Assembly: GCA_963973915.1 (NCBI GenBank)
Contig: CAXBBM010000016.1
Coordinates: 1 to 64,000, forward strand
Reading direction: 5' to 3'
DNA: 64,000 nucleotides
Source of the DNA: Polycyclovorans sp002706265
GTDB taxonomy: Bacteria; Pseudomonadota; Gammaproteobacteria; Nevskiales; Nevskiaceae
A program made the position numbers and the translations under genes. Shown here in pieces: positions 33,921-42,876 of this stretch; position 1 is the stretch's first letter, and each line of letters opens with the position of its first letter. Below the pieces are notes generated by a model, which searched no databases, was not told where the DNA came from, and was given only the letters and a program-made list of their open reading frames with translations.

Positions 33921-33941
33921 CCCCACCACAATCCTGTGGGG
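33921..33941 (+). promoter_or_regulatory. Stem-loop in the rpsF leader, possible S6:S18 autoregulatory site
   Basis: CCCCAC pairs with GTGGGG around a 9-nt loop, 40 bp before rpsF. In many bacteria the S6:S18 complex represses its own mRNA through a leader hairpin; whether this one has the required bulge was not established here. Confidence 0.35.
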
Positions 33942-33980
33942 GGCCGCGCGTCGATCGATGCGTGTTCACAAGGAGTTTGT

Positions 33981-34403
33981 ATGCGTCACTATGAAATCGT
34001 TTTCATGGTGCACCCTGATCAGTCTGATCAGGTGCCCGCCATGATCGAGCGTTATCGCAGCATCGTCGAAACCGCCAATGGCAAGGTTCATCGGGTTGAA
34101 GACTGGGGCCGCCGTCCGCTGGCCTACGTCATCAACGATCTGCACAAGGCGCACTACGCGCTGATCAACATCGAGTGCACCGGCGAAGCCCTGGCCGAAC
34201 TCGAAAATGCCTTCAAATTCAACGACGCCGTGCTGCGTCGCCTGATTGTGCGCAAGGACGACGCCGTCACCGTGCCGTCACCGCTGTTCAAGGATCAGGA
34301 AGAAGAGAAGCGCGGTTCGGCAGATCGTCCCAACCGTCGCGCGGCCGAGGCAGAGACTGAGTCTGATGCCGAAGAAAACGCCGACTCCAACACCGAGGCC
34401 TGA
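33981..34403 (+). CDS. rpsF: 30S ribosomal protein S6
   Basis: This 140-aa protein binds S18 on the platform of the 30S subunit. The family core MRHYEIVFMVHPDQSDQV at the N-terminus, KVHRVEDWGRRPLAY near 36-50 and FKFNDAVLRRLIVR near 84-97 are present. The C-terminus ends in a Glu-rich tail (EAETESDAEENADSNTEA). In E. coli S6 is modified by glutamate addition at its C-terminus; the acidic tail here is encoded. AAGGAG lies 6 nt before the start. First gene of the rpsF-rpsR-rplI operon. Confidence 0.97.
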   Translation: MRHYEIVFMVHPDQSDQVPAMIERYRSIVETANGKVHRVEDWGRRPLAYVINDLHKAHYALINIECTGEALAELENAFKFNDAVLRRLIVRKDDAVTVPSPLFKDQEEEKRGSADRPNRRAAEAETESDAEENADSNTEA

Positions 34404-34405
34404 TC

Positions 34406-34633
34406 ATGCGCACTTTTTTCCGTCGTAAGAAATCCTGCAAGTTCACGTCCGAAGGCATCGAGCAGATCGATTACAAGGACCTGGTCACCCTCAAGCAGTT
34501 CGTGGGTGAGAACGGCAAAATCATTCCGGCCCGTATCACCGGCACCAAGTCGCGCTACCAGCGCCAGCTCAACACGGCGATCAAACGCGCGCGTTTTCTG
34601 GCCCTGCTGCCGTACACCGACAAGCACGAGTAA
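34406..34633 (+). CDS. rpsR: 30S ribosomal protein S18
   Basis: This 75-aa protein is the partner of S6. Characteristic parts are RRKKSCKF, IDYKDLVTLKQFVGENGKII and the C-terminal RYQRQLNTAIKRARFLALLP. It begins 2 bp after the rpsF stop. The gene is of normal length with no anomalies. Confidence 0.97.
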   Translation: MRTFFRRKKSCKFTSEGIEQIDYKDLVTLKQFVGENGKIIPARITGTKSRYQRQLNTAIKRARFLALLPYTDKHE

Positions 34634-34645
34634 GAGGCCTGACCC

Positions 34646-35110
34646 ATGGATGTGATTCTGCTAGAGAAAATCCGCCGTCTGGGCGACATGGGCGAGACCG
34701 TCAAGGTCAAGCCCGGCTATGGCCGCAACTTCCTGCTGCCGCAGGGCAAGGCGCTGCCGGCAACCGATGCCAACCGTGCCGTGTTCGAAGCGCGTAAAAC
34801 CGAGCTGACCAAGCGCGCCGCCGAAAGCGTGAATGCCGCCAAGATTCGCGCCGAAAAGATTGCCGGCCAGGTGCTCAACATCAAGGTGCTGGCGTCTGAA
34901 GAAGGCAAGCTTTATGGCTCGGTCAACGTCAGCGAAGTGCTGGACGCTGCCAATGAAGCCGGCCTCGACATCGAGCGCAATGAAATCGTGATGCCGACGC
35001 CGATCCGCGAGATCGGCCGCTTCGACATCGCCATTTCGCTGCATTCAGAAGTCGAAACCAGCATCACCGTGGTGGTCGAGTCCAAGCGCGCCGCGCAGAA
35101 CGACGACTGA
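34646..35110 (+). CDS. rplI: 50S ribosomal protein L9
   Basis: This 154-aa protein has the N-terminal rRNA-binding domain (MDVILLEKIRRLGDMGETV and the loop GYGRNFLLPQGKA near 28-40), the long connecting helix and the C-terminal domain (LYGSVNVSEV, IREIGRFDIAISLH). L9 binds near the L1 stalk and affects frame maintenance. It starts 12 bp after rpsR and closes the operon before a strong terminator. Confidence 0.97.
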   Translation: MDVILLEKIRRLGDMGETVKVKPGYGRNFLLPQGKALPATDANRAVFEARKTELTKRAAESVNAAKIRAEKIAGQVLNIKVLASEEGKLYGSVNVSEVLDAANEAGLDIERNEIVMPTPIREIGRFDIAISLHSEVETSITVVVESKRAAQNDD

Positions 35111-35140
35111 TAGACACGGCGCTGCATGGCCTACACTTTG

Positions 35141-35166
35141 AGCCCGCTGGTGACAGCGGGCTTTTT
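35141..35166 (+). terminator. Terminator of the rpsF-rpsR-rplI operon
   Basis: AGCCCGCTG pairs with CAGCGGGCT around GTGA, followed by a T-run. Confidence 0.85.
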
Positions 35167-35194
35167 CATGAATGGCGATCAACAAAAGTGACTG

Positions 35195-36586
35195 ATGGCC
35201 GCTGACCCCAAGCTACCGCCGTATTCCATCGAGGCCGAACAATCGGTGCTGGGTGGCCTGATGCTGGACAACCGTTGCTGGAACGACATTGCCGACCGGC
35301 TGGGCACCGATGATTTCTATCGCGAAGATCATCAGCTCATCTTTCGCGCAATTGCCGATCTGGTAAACGCCAGCCGGCCCTGTGACGTGGTGACGCTGAG
35401 CGAGCACCTGCGCCAACGCGGGCAGATCGAGGCGGTGGGCGGGCTGCTCTACCTCGGCACCCTGGCCAACGACACGCCCAGCGCGGCCAACGTGGTGGCC
35501 TACGCCGACATCGTTCGCGAGCGGGCCGTGCTGCGCAGCCTGGTCACGGCCGGCGGCGAGATTGCCGATCTCGCGTTTCGCCCCGAAGGCCGCGAGCCCG
35601 GCGAGCTGATCGACCTTGCCGAGCAGAAGGTCTTCGCCATTCGCAACCGCGCCGAGCACGCCAGCACCAGCTACTTCGACATGCAGACGGTCATGGCGCG
35701 CGTCGAGCAGCGCATCGAACTGCTGCGCGCCAACGAAGGCAGCGTTGCCGGGCTGGCCACCGGCTTCCGCGATCTCGACGCCATCACCACCGGGCTGCAT
35801 GCCGGCGATCTGGTGATTCTTGCCGGCCGCCCGGCCATGGGTAAAACCTCGCTGGCCATGAACATCGCCGAACACGCGGTGATGTACGAAGGCAAGGCCG
35901 TGGCCGTGTTCTCGATGGAAATGCCCGCCGAGCAGCTGGGCATTCGTCTGCTGTCGTCGTTCGCGCGGATTGAAATGGGCCGGCTGCGCAGCGGCCAGCT
36001 TGAAGATCGTGACTGGGACCGCCTGGTCAGCCAGGGCGGGCTGATTCGCGAAGCGCCGCTGTACATCGACCAGACCGGCGGCCTGTCGCCGCTGGAGCTG
36101 CGCGCGCGCGCGCGGCGCATGAAGCAGCGCCACGACATCAAATTGCTGATCGTCGACTACATCCAGCTGATGCAGGTGCCCGGCACCAAGGACAATCGCA
36201 CCAACGAAATCTCGGAAATCTCGCGCAGTCTCAAGTCACTGGCCAAGGAACTGGAAGTGCCGGTCATCGCCTTGTCACAGCTCAATCGCGGGGTCGAGCA
36301 GCGCGACAACAAGCGGCCCCGGATGAGCGACCTGCGTGAGTCCGGCGGCATCGAGCAGGACGCCGACCTGATCATGTTCGTCTACCGCGACGAGGTGTAT
36401 CGACCCGACTCGCCCGACCGGGGCACCGCGGAAATCATCATCACCAAGCAACGTAACGGCGCCCTGGGCACCGTGCGGACCGCGTTCTTCGGCCAGTACA
36501 CGCGCTTCGAGAATCTGGCCCACGACGCGATGCCCGACCACGCGGCGCCCACCGGGCCACCGTCGGTGGAGGCGGGCGATTGGTGA
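35195..36586 (+). CDS. dnaB: Replicative DNA helicase DnaB
   Basis: This 463-aa hexameric 5'-to-3' helicase of the replication fork has the N-terminal primase-interacting domain (about 8-110; PPYSIEAEQSVLGGLMLDN), a linker, and the RecA-like motor. Walker A GRPAMGKTS is near 210, FSMEMPAEQL near 239, LLIVDYIQLM (Walker B) near 317 and LSQLNRGVEQR near 362. No intein interrupts it. Its stop overlaps the start of alr (GTGA), so the two are coupled. Confidence 0.97.
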   Translation: MAADPKLPPYSIEAEQSVLGGLMLDNRCWNDIADRLGTDDFYREDHQLIFRAIADLVNASRPCDVVTLSEHLRQRGQIEAVGGLLYLGTLANDTPSAANVVAYADIVRERAVLRSLVTAGGEIADLAFRPEGREPGELIDLAEQKVFAIRNRAEHASTSYFDMQTVMARVEQRIELLRANEGSVAGLATGFRDLDAITTGLHAGDLVILAGRPAMGKTSLAMNIAEHAVMYEGKAVAVFSMEMPAEQLGIRLLSSFARIEMGRLRSGQLEDRDWDRLVSQGGLIREAPLYIDQTGGLSPLELRARARRMKQRHDIKLLIVDYIQLMQVPGTKDNRTNEISEISRSLKSLAKELEVPVIALSQLNRGVEQRDNKRPRMSDLRESGGIEQDADLIMFVYRDEVYRPDSPDRGTAEIIITKQRNGALGTVRTAFFGQYTRFENLAHDAMPDHAAPTGPPSVEAGDW

Positions 36587-37668
36587 GCCCGCGGGTGGTG
36601 GCCACGGTGGACCTGGGCGCGATCCGTCACAACCTCGGACAGGTTCGGGCCAAGGCGCCCAAGGCGCGCATCATGGCGGCGGTCAAGGCCGATGCTTATG
36701 GTCATGGGGCGGTGCCGGTGGCGCGAACGCTGATGGCGGCCGGCGTCGATGCGCTGGCGGTGGCCTGCATGGAGGAGGCGCTGGTGCTGCGCCGTGCGCA
36801 CGTCGGCGGGCAAATGGCACTGCTTGAAGGCATTCTCTCGGCCGAAGAAGCGGCGATGGCGGTCTACGAGCAGCTTGATGTGGTGCTGCACGACCATTGG
36901 CAGATCGAACTGCTGCACGCGCTGGGGCCCACGGCGCAGATTCGCGTCTGGTTCAAGATCGACACCGGCATGCACCGGCTGGGCTTTCCGCCCGAGGACG
37001 TGCCGCGCCTGTGCCAGGCCCTGGTCGATCACCCGCGCTGGCAGTTCGCCGGATGGATCACCCATCTGGCCTGTGCAGACGACCTTGACGATCCGTTCAC
37101 GACCCAGCAGTTGGCGCGTTTCACGGCCGCGCTGCAGGGCGTGCCGGGGCCGCGCTCCATCGCCAACTCGGCGGGCCTGCTGGGCTGGCCGCAGACCCAT
37201 GCCGACTGGGTGCGACCGGGGCTTGCCCTGTACGGCGCCAGCCCGATCAGCGGCCTGCCGGCCGAGCAACTGGGCCTGAAACCGGCGATGACCGTGGAAA
37301 GCCGCCTGATCGCGGTACGCACCTTCGAGGCCGGCGAAACCCTGGGTTACGGGCGCCATTTCACCTGTCCCGAGCGGATGCCGGTGGGCGTGGTCGCCAT
37401 CGGCTACGCCGACGGCCTGCCGCGTGCCGTGTCATCGCGGGCCGAGGTGGGCATTCAGGGGCAGCGCCTGCCGCTGGCCGGGCGCGTGTCGATGGACATG
37501 ATCACCGTCGATCTGCGGCCGCTGCCGCACGCCAGGGTCGGATCCACCGTGCAGATCTGGGGGCCGGGTCTGCCCGCCGAGCATCTGGCTGCCGCGGCCA
37601 ACACCATCGTCTATGAGTTGTTCTGCGGGCTGACCCAGCGGGTGCGCTTTCAGCACCGCAATCCCTGA
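36583..37668 (+). CDS. alr: Alanine racemase
   Basis: This 361-aa PLP enzyme makes D-alanine for peptidoglycan. The PLP lysine is K35 in AAVKADAYGHG. FKIDTGMHRLGF near 127, the LALYGAS region near 215 and GYADGLPR near 280 are family landmarks, and MDMITVDL near 305 lies in the C-terminal barrel domain that supplies the catalytic Tyr. The GTG at 36583 shares bases with the dnaB stop and has GGAGG upstream; the TTG one codon earlier is less likely. Confidence 0.95.
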   Translation: MSPRVVATVDLGAIRHNLGQVRAKAPKARIMAAVKADAYGHGAVPVARTLMAAGVDALAVACMEEALVLRRAHVGGQMALLEGILSAEEAAMAVYEQLDVVLHDHWQIELLHALGPTAQIRVWFKIDTGMHRLGFPPEDVPRLCQALVDHPRWQFAGWITHLACADDLDDPFTTQQLARFTAALQGVPGPRSIANSAGLLGWPQTHADWVRPGLALYGASPISGLPAEQLGLKPAMTVESRLIAVRTFEAGETLGYGRHFTCPERMPVGVVAIGYADGLPRAVSSRAEVGIQGQRLPLAGRVSMDMITVDLRPLPHARVGSTVQIWGPGLPAEHLAAAANTIVYELFCGLTQRVRFQHRNP

Positions 37669-37693
37669 GGGCGCCCCGCGCGGGCGCGGCGGT

Positions 37694-38518
37694 TCAAAGC
37701 TGTTCCAGCAGCCGCTGATACCAGGGCTTGGCCTTGCCGAGGCGCGCCACCACCACCGACACGTTGTCGCGTCCCCCCGCGATCAGGGCCGCCTGCACGA
37801 GTGCGTCGGCCAGATCTTGCAGGGGGCGGTGCTGCCCGCGTTGCAGGCAGGCGCTGATGGCGGGGTCGTCGATCATGTCGGTCAGGCCGTCCGAGCACGC
37901 CAGGTAAAGGTCGCCGGCGGCGGTGTCCAGCACCTGCACGTCAACCTCGACCGCCGGCTCCACGCCCAGCGCCCGGGTGAGCAGGTTTTTCTTGACGAGC
38001 TGCCGCGCCTGTTCACGCGCGTACTGACCGTGGGCGACCATTTCTTCGAGCAGTGAGTGATCGCGCGTCAGGGCGGTGAGCGACCCGTCGCGAAAGCGAT
38101 AGAGCCGTGAATCTCCCACGTGGGCAACGCACACCTGCCGGGCACTGAACAGCGCCGCCACCAGGGTGGTGCCCATGCCGGTGTACGCCGGCCCGGTCTG
38201 CGCCAGGGCGTGGATTGCGCCGTGGGCGCGCTGGATCGCGGCGACCAGACGCTGGTCGGGCGGCGGGTCCGCGTGATCCAGTTGGACCGGGCGATCAGGG
38301 TGGTCAGCGTGGTCAGGGTGGCCCGCGGCCAGCGCCGTACACACTGCACTGACGGCGAGATTCGAGGCGACTTCGCCGGCATTGTGGCCGCCCATGCCAT
38401 CGGCCAGCACGATCAGGCCCAGCGCGGCATCGATGGCCATGGCGTCTTCGTTGTTCTGGCGCAGATGGCCGGTGTCGGAGGCCATCGCCACGGTCAGTCT
38501 TGGCCCTTCAGCCGACAC
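37694..38518 (-). CDS. PP2C-family serine/threonine phosphatase (Stp1-like)
   Basis: This 274-aa metal-dependent protein phosphatase has the PP2C signatures SDTGHLRQNNEDA near 14-26, VLADGMGGHNAGEVAS near 37-52, HVGDSRLYRF near 131-140, TRDHSL near 149 and GGRDNVSVVVA near 248. Stp-type phosphatases usually oppose PknB-like kinases; no kinase gene lies in this window. An unusual His/Asp/Pro-rich insert (HPDHADHPD and LDHADPPPD, about 66-88) sits in a surface loop. The start codon is GTG. The gene is divergent from radA. Confidence 0.9.
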   Translation of the reverse strand: MSAEGPRLTVAMASDTGHLRQNNEDAMAIDAALGLIVLADGMGGHNAGEVASNLAVSAVCTALAAGHPDHADHPDRPVQLDHADPPPDQRLVAAIQRAHGAIHALAQTGPAYTGMGTTLVAALFSARQVCVAHVGDSRLYRFRDGSLTALTRDHSLLEEMVAHGQYAREQARQLVKKNLLTRALGVEPAVEVDVQVLDTAAGDLYLACSDGLTDMIDDPAISACLQRGQHRPLQDLADALVQAALIAGGRDNVSVVVARLGKAKPWYQRLLEQL

Positions 38519-38703
38519 GGCATGAGCCCCTGGCGATGGTTCGCCGCACCGTGTCGCGCGTGGATGTCAGCAGAAACATATGCCCGGTTGCCTGACCCTC
38601 GGGGTTGCAGAATACCCCGCCAACGGCACGCGGGTGCAGCGTGCGCGCGGGGCCGGGGCAGGGCACTTATAGTGTCGCGTCCCCACGCGCCCCCGGTTTC
38701 AAC

Positions 38704-40059
38704 TTGGCCAAAACAAGAGTCCAGTATATCTGCCAGCACTGCGGTGCCGTTCATGCCCGCTGGTTGGGGCAGTGCCCGGATTGCGGCGAGTGGAACACCA
38801 TTCTGGAGGGCGTTGCGCCCGCACCGCGCAAGGGCGGCGGCTATGCCGCCAGTGCCGGACAGGGCGGCGTGGAACTGCTCAGCGACGTGTCGCTGACCGA
38901 CGTGCCGCGCGTGACCAGCGGCTCGCCCGAGATGGACCGGGTGCTGGGCGGCGGCATCGTGCCCGGCGCAGTGATTCTGATTGGCGGTGACCCCGGCATT
39001 GGCAAATCCACCCTGCTGTTGCAGGTGCTCGCCGCGGTGCAGGCGCAGCGGCCCACGCTGTACGTGACCGGCGAAGAATCATTGACCCAGGTGCGCCTGC
39101 GCGCCGAGCGCCTGGGCCTGCCGCGCATGGATTTGCCGGTACTGGCCGAAACCCGTGTCGAAGCGGTGCTGGCCCAGCTTGACGCCCGCCGCCCCGGTCT
39201 GGTGGTGCTCGATTCGGTGCAGACGCTGTACACCGACGCGCTCGATTCCGCCCCCGGCAGCGTTTCGCAGTTGCGTGAATGCGCGGCGCAGGTGGTGCGC
39301 TTCGCCAAGCGCAGCGAAACCGCCGTGGTGCTGGTGGGGCATGTCACCAAGGAAGGCGCCATTGCCGGTCCGCGGGTGCTGGAGCACATGGTCGATACCG
39401 TCTTGTATTTCGAGCACGACGCGGGCAGCCGGTTCCGGATCGTGCGGGCGGTGAAAAATCGCTTCGGCGCCGTCAACGAACTGGCGGTGTTCGCCATGAC
39501 CGACGCCGGGCTGAAGGAGGTCAGCAACCCGTCCGCCCTGTTCCTGTCGCGCCACGCCGAACCCGTGCCGGGCAGTGTGATCTCGGTGGCCCGGCAGGGC
39601 TCGCGCCCCTTGCTTGCCGAGGTGCAGGCCCTGGTGGACCGCTCGGCGCTGGGCACGCCCAGACGCGTGACCCTGGGGCTGGACGGTGCCCGCCTCAATT
39701 TGCTGCTGGCAGTGCTGCACCGCCATGGCGGGGTGTCGCTGGCCGATCAGGACGTGTTTGCCAACGTCGTCGGCGGCATGAAAATCCAGGAACCCGCAGC
39801 CGATCTGGCGGTGCTGCTGGCGGTGCTGTCGTCGTTCAAGGCCAAGGCCTGCCCCACCGGCTGGGTGGCCTTTGGCGAAGTGGGTCTCGCGGGTGAAATA
39901 CGCCCGGTGCAGGCCGGCGAAGAGCGGCTGATCGAAGCCGCCAAACAGGGCTTCACGCACGCCCTGGTGCCCGAGGGCAACAAGCCGCGCAGTCGCGCCA
40001 AGCTGGGCATCGAGGTGCTGCCGGTGGCGCGGCTCGAACAGGCGCTGGACTGGCTTTAA
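38704..40059 (+). CDS. radA: DNA repair protein RadA
   Basis: This 451-aa RecA-related helicase promotes branch migration in recombination repair. An N-terminal zinc finger (YICQHCG then GQCPDCGEW, about 8-27), Walker A GGDPGIGKST near 97, the KNRF motif (VKNRFGAVNE near 250) and a C-terminal Lon-protease-like domain (about 275-450, with GEVGLAGEIR) are all present. The TTG at 38704 gives the family N-terminus AKTRVQYICQHCG, so TTG was chosen over longer frames; no strong ribosome site is visible. Confidence 0.93.
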   Translation: MAKTRVQYICQHCGAVHARWLGQCPDCGEWNTILEGVAPAPRKGGGYAASAGQGGVELLSDVSLTDVPRVTSGSPEMDRVLGGGIVPGAVILIGGDPGIGKSTLLLQVLAAVQAQRPTLYVTGEESLTQVRLRAERLGLPRMDLPVLAETRVEAVLAQLDARRPGLVVLDSVQTLYTDALDSAPGSVSQLRECAAQVVRFAKRSETAVVLVGHVTKEGAIAGPRVLEHMVDTVLYFEHDAGSRFRIVRAVKNRFGAVNELAVFAMTDAGLKEVSNPSALFLSRHAEPVPGSVISVARQGSRPLLAEVQALVDRSALGTPRRVTLGLDGARLNLLLAVLHRHGGVSLADQDVFANVVGGMKIQEPAADLAVLLAVLSSFKAKACPTGWVAFGEVGLAGEIRPVQAGEERLIEAAKQGFTHALVPEGNKPRSRAKLGIEVLPVARLEQALDWL

Positions 40060-40080
40060 TCGTGCGCCGCGCTCAGGCGC

Positions 40081-41328
40081 TCAGGCGCGCAGCCGGCGGT
40101 TGCGGAGGATGCCCAGACCCTTCTCCGGCAGATCGAGCAGGAATGACCGCAGGCCGCTTTCGGTGGGGCGTGGCGCCTGTCCCTCACTGAGGCGGCGCAA
40201 TTGGCGGGCATACCAGGTGACTTCCATGCTGCCGGAGCCATCGACCAGGCCAATGCCGGTCTTGATGGGGCGGATGGTCTGTTGCGGGTCGTGGCCGCCC
40301 AGCAGGCGGTGCGCCACGTCGGGCTCGACGGCCAGCAGGCGTGCGATGCCCACCAGATCAAGATGCCCCTGTTTCAGCGCCGCGTTCATGCCGGCCGCGG
40401 TGCGGAAGCCGCCGGTGACCATCAGCGGCACATCGGTGTGTTCGCGCACCTTGGCGGCAAACGCCAGAAAATACGCTTCGCGCCGCTGCGTCGAGGCCTT
40501 CATGTCGCCCAGCATCATCGCCGGCGCCTCGTAGTTGCCGCCGGAGATTTCGATCAGGTCGATGCCGGCCTTGGCCAGCGCCTTCACGGTGGCCAGCGAC
40601 TCGTCTTCGGTGAATCCGCCCTGCTGAAAATCGGCCGAGTTGAGCTTGATGCCAATGGGAAAATCCGGCCCCACCAGACGACGCATGGCGCGATACACCG
40701 CCAGCACGAACCGGCGGCGGTTGGCCGGCGTGCCGCCCCACTGGTCGTCACGCCGGTTGTGATGCGCCGACAGGAACTGGCTGACCAGATACCCGTGGGC
40801 ACCGTGAATCTGCACGCCGGAAAAGCCCGCCAGTTTGGCGATGCGCGCGGTGTTGGCATAGCGCTCGATCAGGTTTTCGATCTCGTGGCCGGTGAGCGCG
40901 CGCGGCGTCGGGAACAACCGCGACAGCTCGGCCTTGAACGGGACGGCGGACGGCGCGACGTTTTCAGCGTTCAGGCCGCGTAGCGCCTGCTTGCCCGGGT
41001 GGTTGATCTGCATCCACAGCGGTGTGCCGTGGGCGGTGCCGGCCTGGGCCCAGTCACCGAGCAGGTCGAGGTCGCGCTCGTCTTCGACCACCACGTTGCC
41101 GGGCTCGCCCAGCGCCATGCGGTCGATCATCACGTTGCCGGTGATCATCAGGCCCAGACGCGAGCTGGACCAGCGTCCGTACAGCCGAATCAGTTGCGGG
41201 CTCACGCCGCCGTCTGGCCCGGCCAGCGCCTCGCTCATGGCCGCCTTGGCCAGTCGGTTGGGCAGCACGGCGCCATTGGCGAGCGTGAAAGGGCTGGTCA
41301 GCACGGCGGGGGGCGTGGTCATGGTCAT
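40081..41328 (-). CDS. NADH:flavin oxidoreductase, Old Yellow Enzyme family
   Basis: This 415-aa FMN enzyme with a TIM barrel reduces activated C=C bonds. LPNRLAKAAMSEAL near 24 starts the barrel. WMQINHPGKQA near 108 holds the FMN-contacting region, and FSGVQIHGAHGYLVSQFLS near 168-186 has the substrate-binding His pair (HGAH). SGGNYEAPA near 265 and VTGGFRTAAGMNAAL near 308 follow. The physiological substrate is unknown. It converges with radA (21 bp apart). The start could be 41352 or 41322; none has a good ribosome site. Confidence 0.85.
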   Translation of the reverse strand: MTMTTPPAVLTSPFTLANGAVLPNRLAKAAMSEALAGPDGGVSPQLIRLYGRWSSSRLGLMITGNVMIDRMALGEPGNVVVEDERDLDLLGDWAQAGTAHGTPLWMQINHPGKQALRGLNAENVAPSAVPFKAELSRLFPTPRALTGHEIENLIERYANTARIAKLAGFSGVQIHGAHGYLVSQFLSAHHNRRDDQWGGTPANRRRFVLAVYRAMRRLVGPDFPIGIKLNSADFQQGGFTEDESLATVKALAKAGIDLIEISGGNYEAPAMMLGDMKASTQRREAYFLAFAAKVREHTDVPLMVTGGFRTAAGMNAALKQGHLDLVGIARLLAVEPDVAHRLLGGHDPQQTIRPIKTGIGLVDGSGSMEVTWYARQLRRLSEGQAPRPTESGLRSFLLDLPEKGLGILRNRRLRA

Positions 41329-41409
41329 GGCGTGATGGTAATCGGAGGGCATGCCGCGCTGAAACGGCTCGGGCGGCAGGATCGTGAATCCCGGATCGGG
41401 ACGCTGCGG

Positions 41410-42846
41410 CTAACGGCCCACCTCGCAGTCGATGCAGGGTTCATTGGCGGGTGGGGTGAGGCGCAGTTTGCCCTGTAAATCACGCAAGGCGGTGCGCAGG
41501 CCTTCCTCGATGCACGGGTGGTAGAACGGACTGTCGAGCATCTGTTGCACGGTCAAACCCTGCTGGATCGACCACGCCAGCACATGACCCAGATGCTCGG
41601 CCACGGGACCGATCATTTCGGCGCCCAGAAAGCGCCCGGTTGCATGCGCGCCATAGACGTGCAGGGCGCCATGGTTGACGCGCATCACGCGGGCGCGGCC
41701 CTGACTTTTGAACGAGACGCTGCCGGTGGCGAAATCGGCCTGCTGCGCCACCAGTTCCGCGTGGCTGGCGCCTGCCATCATGATCTGCGGATGGCTGAAC
41801 ACGATGCTCAGCGGCGCGCGGCGCGGGCGCCGTTGCAGCTTCGGCCAGCGACCGGCGTTGTCACCGGCGATGCGGCCATCATCCGAGGCCTCGTGCAGCA
41901 GCGGGCGGGTGCCATGCACGTCGCCGGCAATGAACACCGGCAGGGTGCCGATCTGCTGGGTCTCGCGATCAAAGGCCACGCGGCCCTTGGCGTCGCGCGC
42001 GATGCCGGCGTTCTCGATGTTCAGGTCATCAAGGTTGGGCCGTCGGCCGGTGGCGGCCAGCAGACAGTCGAAGCGCTCTTCATGCAGACCGTCCGCGTCT
42101 TGAAAGCGCACCTGCACCGCGTCGCCCTGCCGGGTGACCTCGCGAATCTCGGCATCGGCCGCCACCGCCAGGGTGGATGTGACGAGGTCGTGGCTCAGCC
42201 GCTGCAGCGCGGGATCGGTCAAGGGACCCACCTTGCCATTGCGGCCCAGCAGCCGCACCCGCACCCCCAGCAGCGACAGCGCCTGCGCCAGCTCCAGACC
42301 GATGATGCCGGTGCCGACCACGGCCACCGACGCGGGCAGGGTGGCCCAGTTGAAGACGTCGTCGTTGACGACCAGCCGATCGCCCAGCGCCGATCGCCAG
42401 CCGCTCGGCACGTTTGGCGAGGCGCCGGTGGCAATGATGATGCAGCGCGCGGTGATCTCGGTGCCGTCCACGACCAGCACGCCGGGTTTCACGAAGCGCG
42501 CGTGGCCCCGCAGGCGGTGCGCGTCGGGCCAGTCGTTGACCGTGTCCACCACAAAGCCGACAAAGCGGTCACGCTCGTCGCGCACCCGCTGCATGACCGC
42601 GCGGCCGTCGATGGCGTCGAGGCGGGCGTTCACCCCGAAATGCGGCGCCTCACGCACCGCGCGGGCGGCATCGGCGGCGGCAATCAGCAGTTTGCTGGGC
42701 ATGCAGCCGACCCGCGCGCAGGTGGTGCCGTAGGGACCGGCCTCGATCACCACAATCGAATCGGTGTGCTTGCGTGCGGCGCGATAGGCGCTCATGCCGG
42801 CCGAGCCGGCGCCGATGATGGCGATGTCGACAGTGCGCTGGGTCAT
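41410..42846 (-). CDS. Dihydrolipoamide dehydrogenase-like flavoprotein
   Basis: This 478-aa class I pyridine nucleotide-disulfide oxidoreductase has an N-terminal FAD fold (IAIIGAGSAGMSA), the redox disulfide CARVGC near residues 43-48, the NAD fold VAVVGTGIIGLELA near 174-187, and FIAGDVHGTRPLLHEA near 312. The dimerisation domain carries the catalytic His/Glu pair in FYHPCIEEGL near 448. It is annotated by family as lipoamide dehydrogenase, but it stands apart from 2-oxoacid dehydrogenase genes, so its true partner is unknown. AGGAG lies upstream of the ATG. Confidence 0.85.
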   Translation of the reverse strand: MTQRTVDIAIIGAGSAGMSAYRAARKHTDSIVVIEAGPYGTTCARVGCMPSKLLIAAADAARAVREAPHFGVNARLDAIDGRAVMQRVRDERDRFVGFVVDTVNDWPDAHRLRGHARFVKPGVLVVDGTEITARCIIIATGASPNVPSGWRSALGDRLVVNDDVFNWATLPASVAVVGTGIIGLELAQALSLLGVRVRLLGRNGKVGPLTDPALQRLSHDLVTSTLAVAADAEIREVTRQGDAVQVRFQDADGLHEERFDCLLAATGRRPNLDDLNIENAGIARDAKGRVAFDRETQQIGTLPVFIAGDVHGTRPLLHEASDDGRIAGDNAGRWPKLQRRPRRAPLSIVFSHPQIMMAGASHAELVAQQADFATGSVSFKSQGRARVMRVNHGALHVYGAHATGRFLGAEMIGPVAEHLGHVLAWSIQQGLTVQQMLDSPFYHPCIEEGLRTALRDLQGKLRLTPPANEPCIDCEVGR

Positions 42847-42876
42847 GGGGGGAGAACTCCTGATTCGAACGAACGG

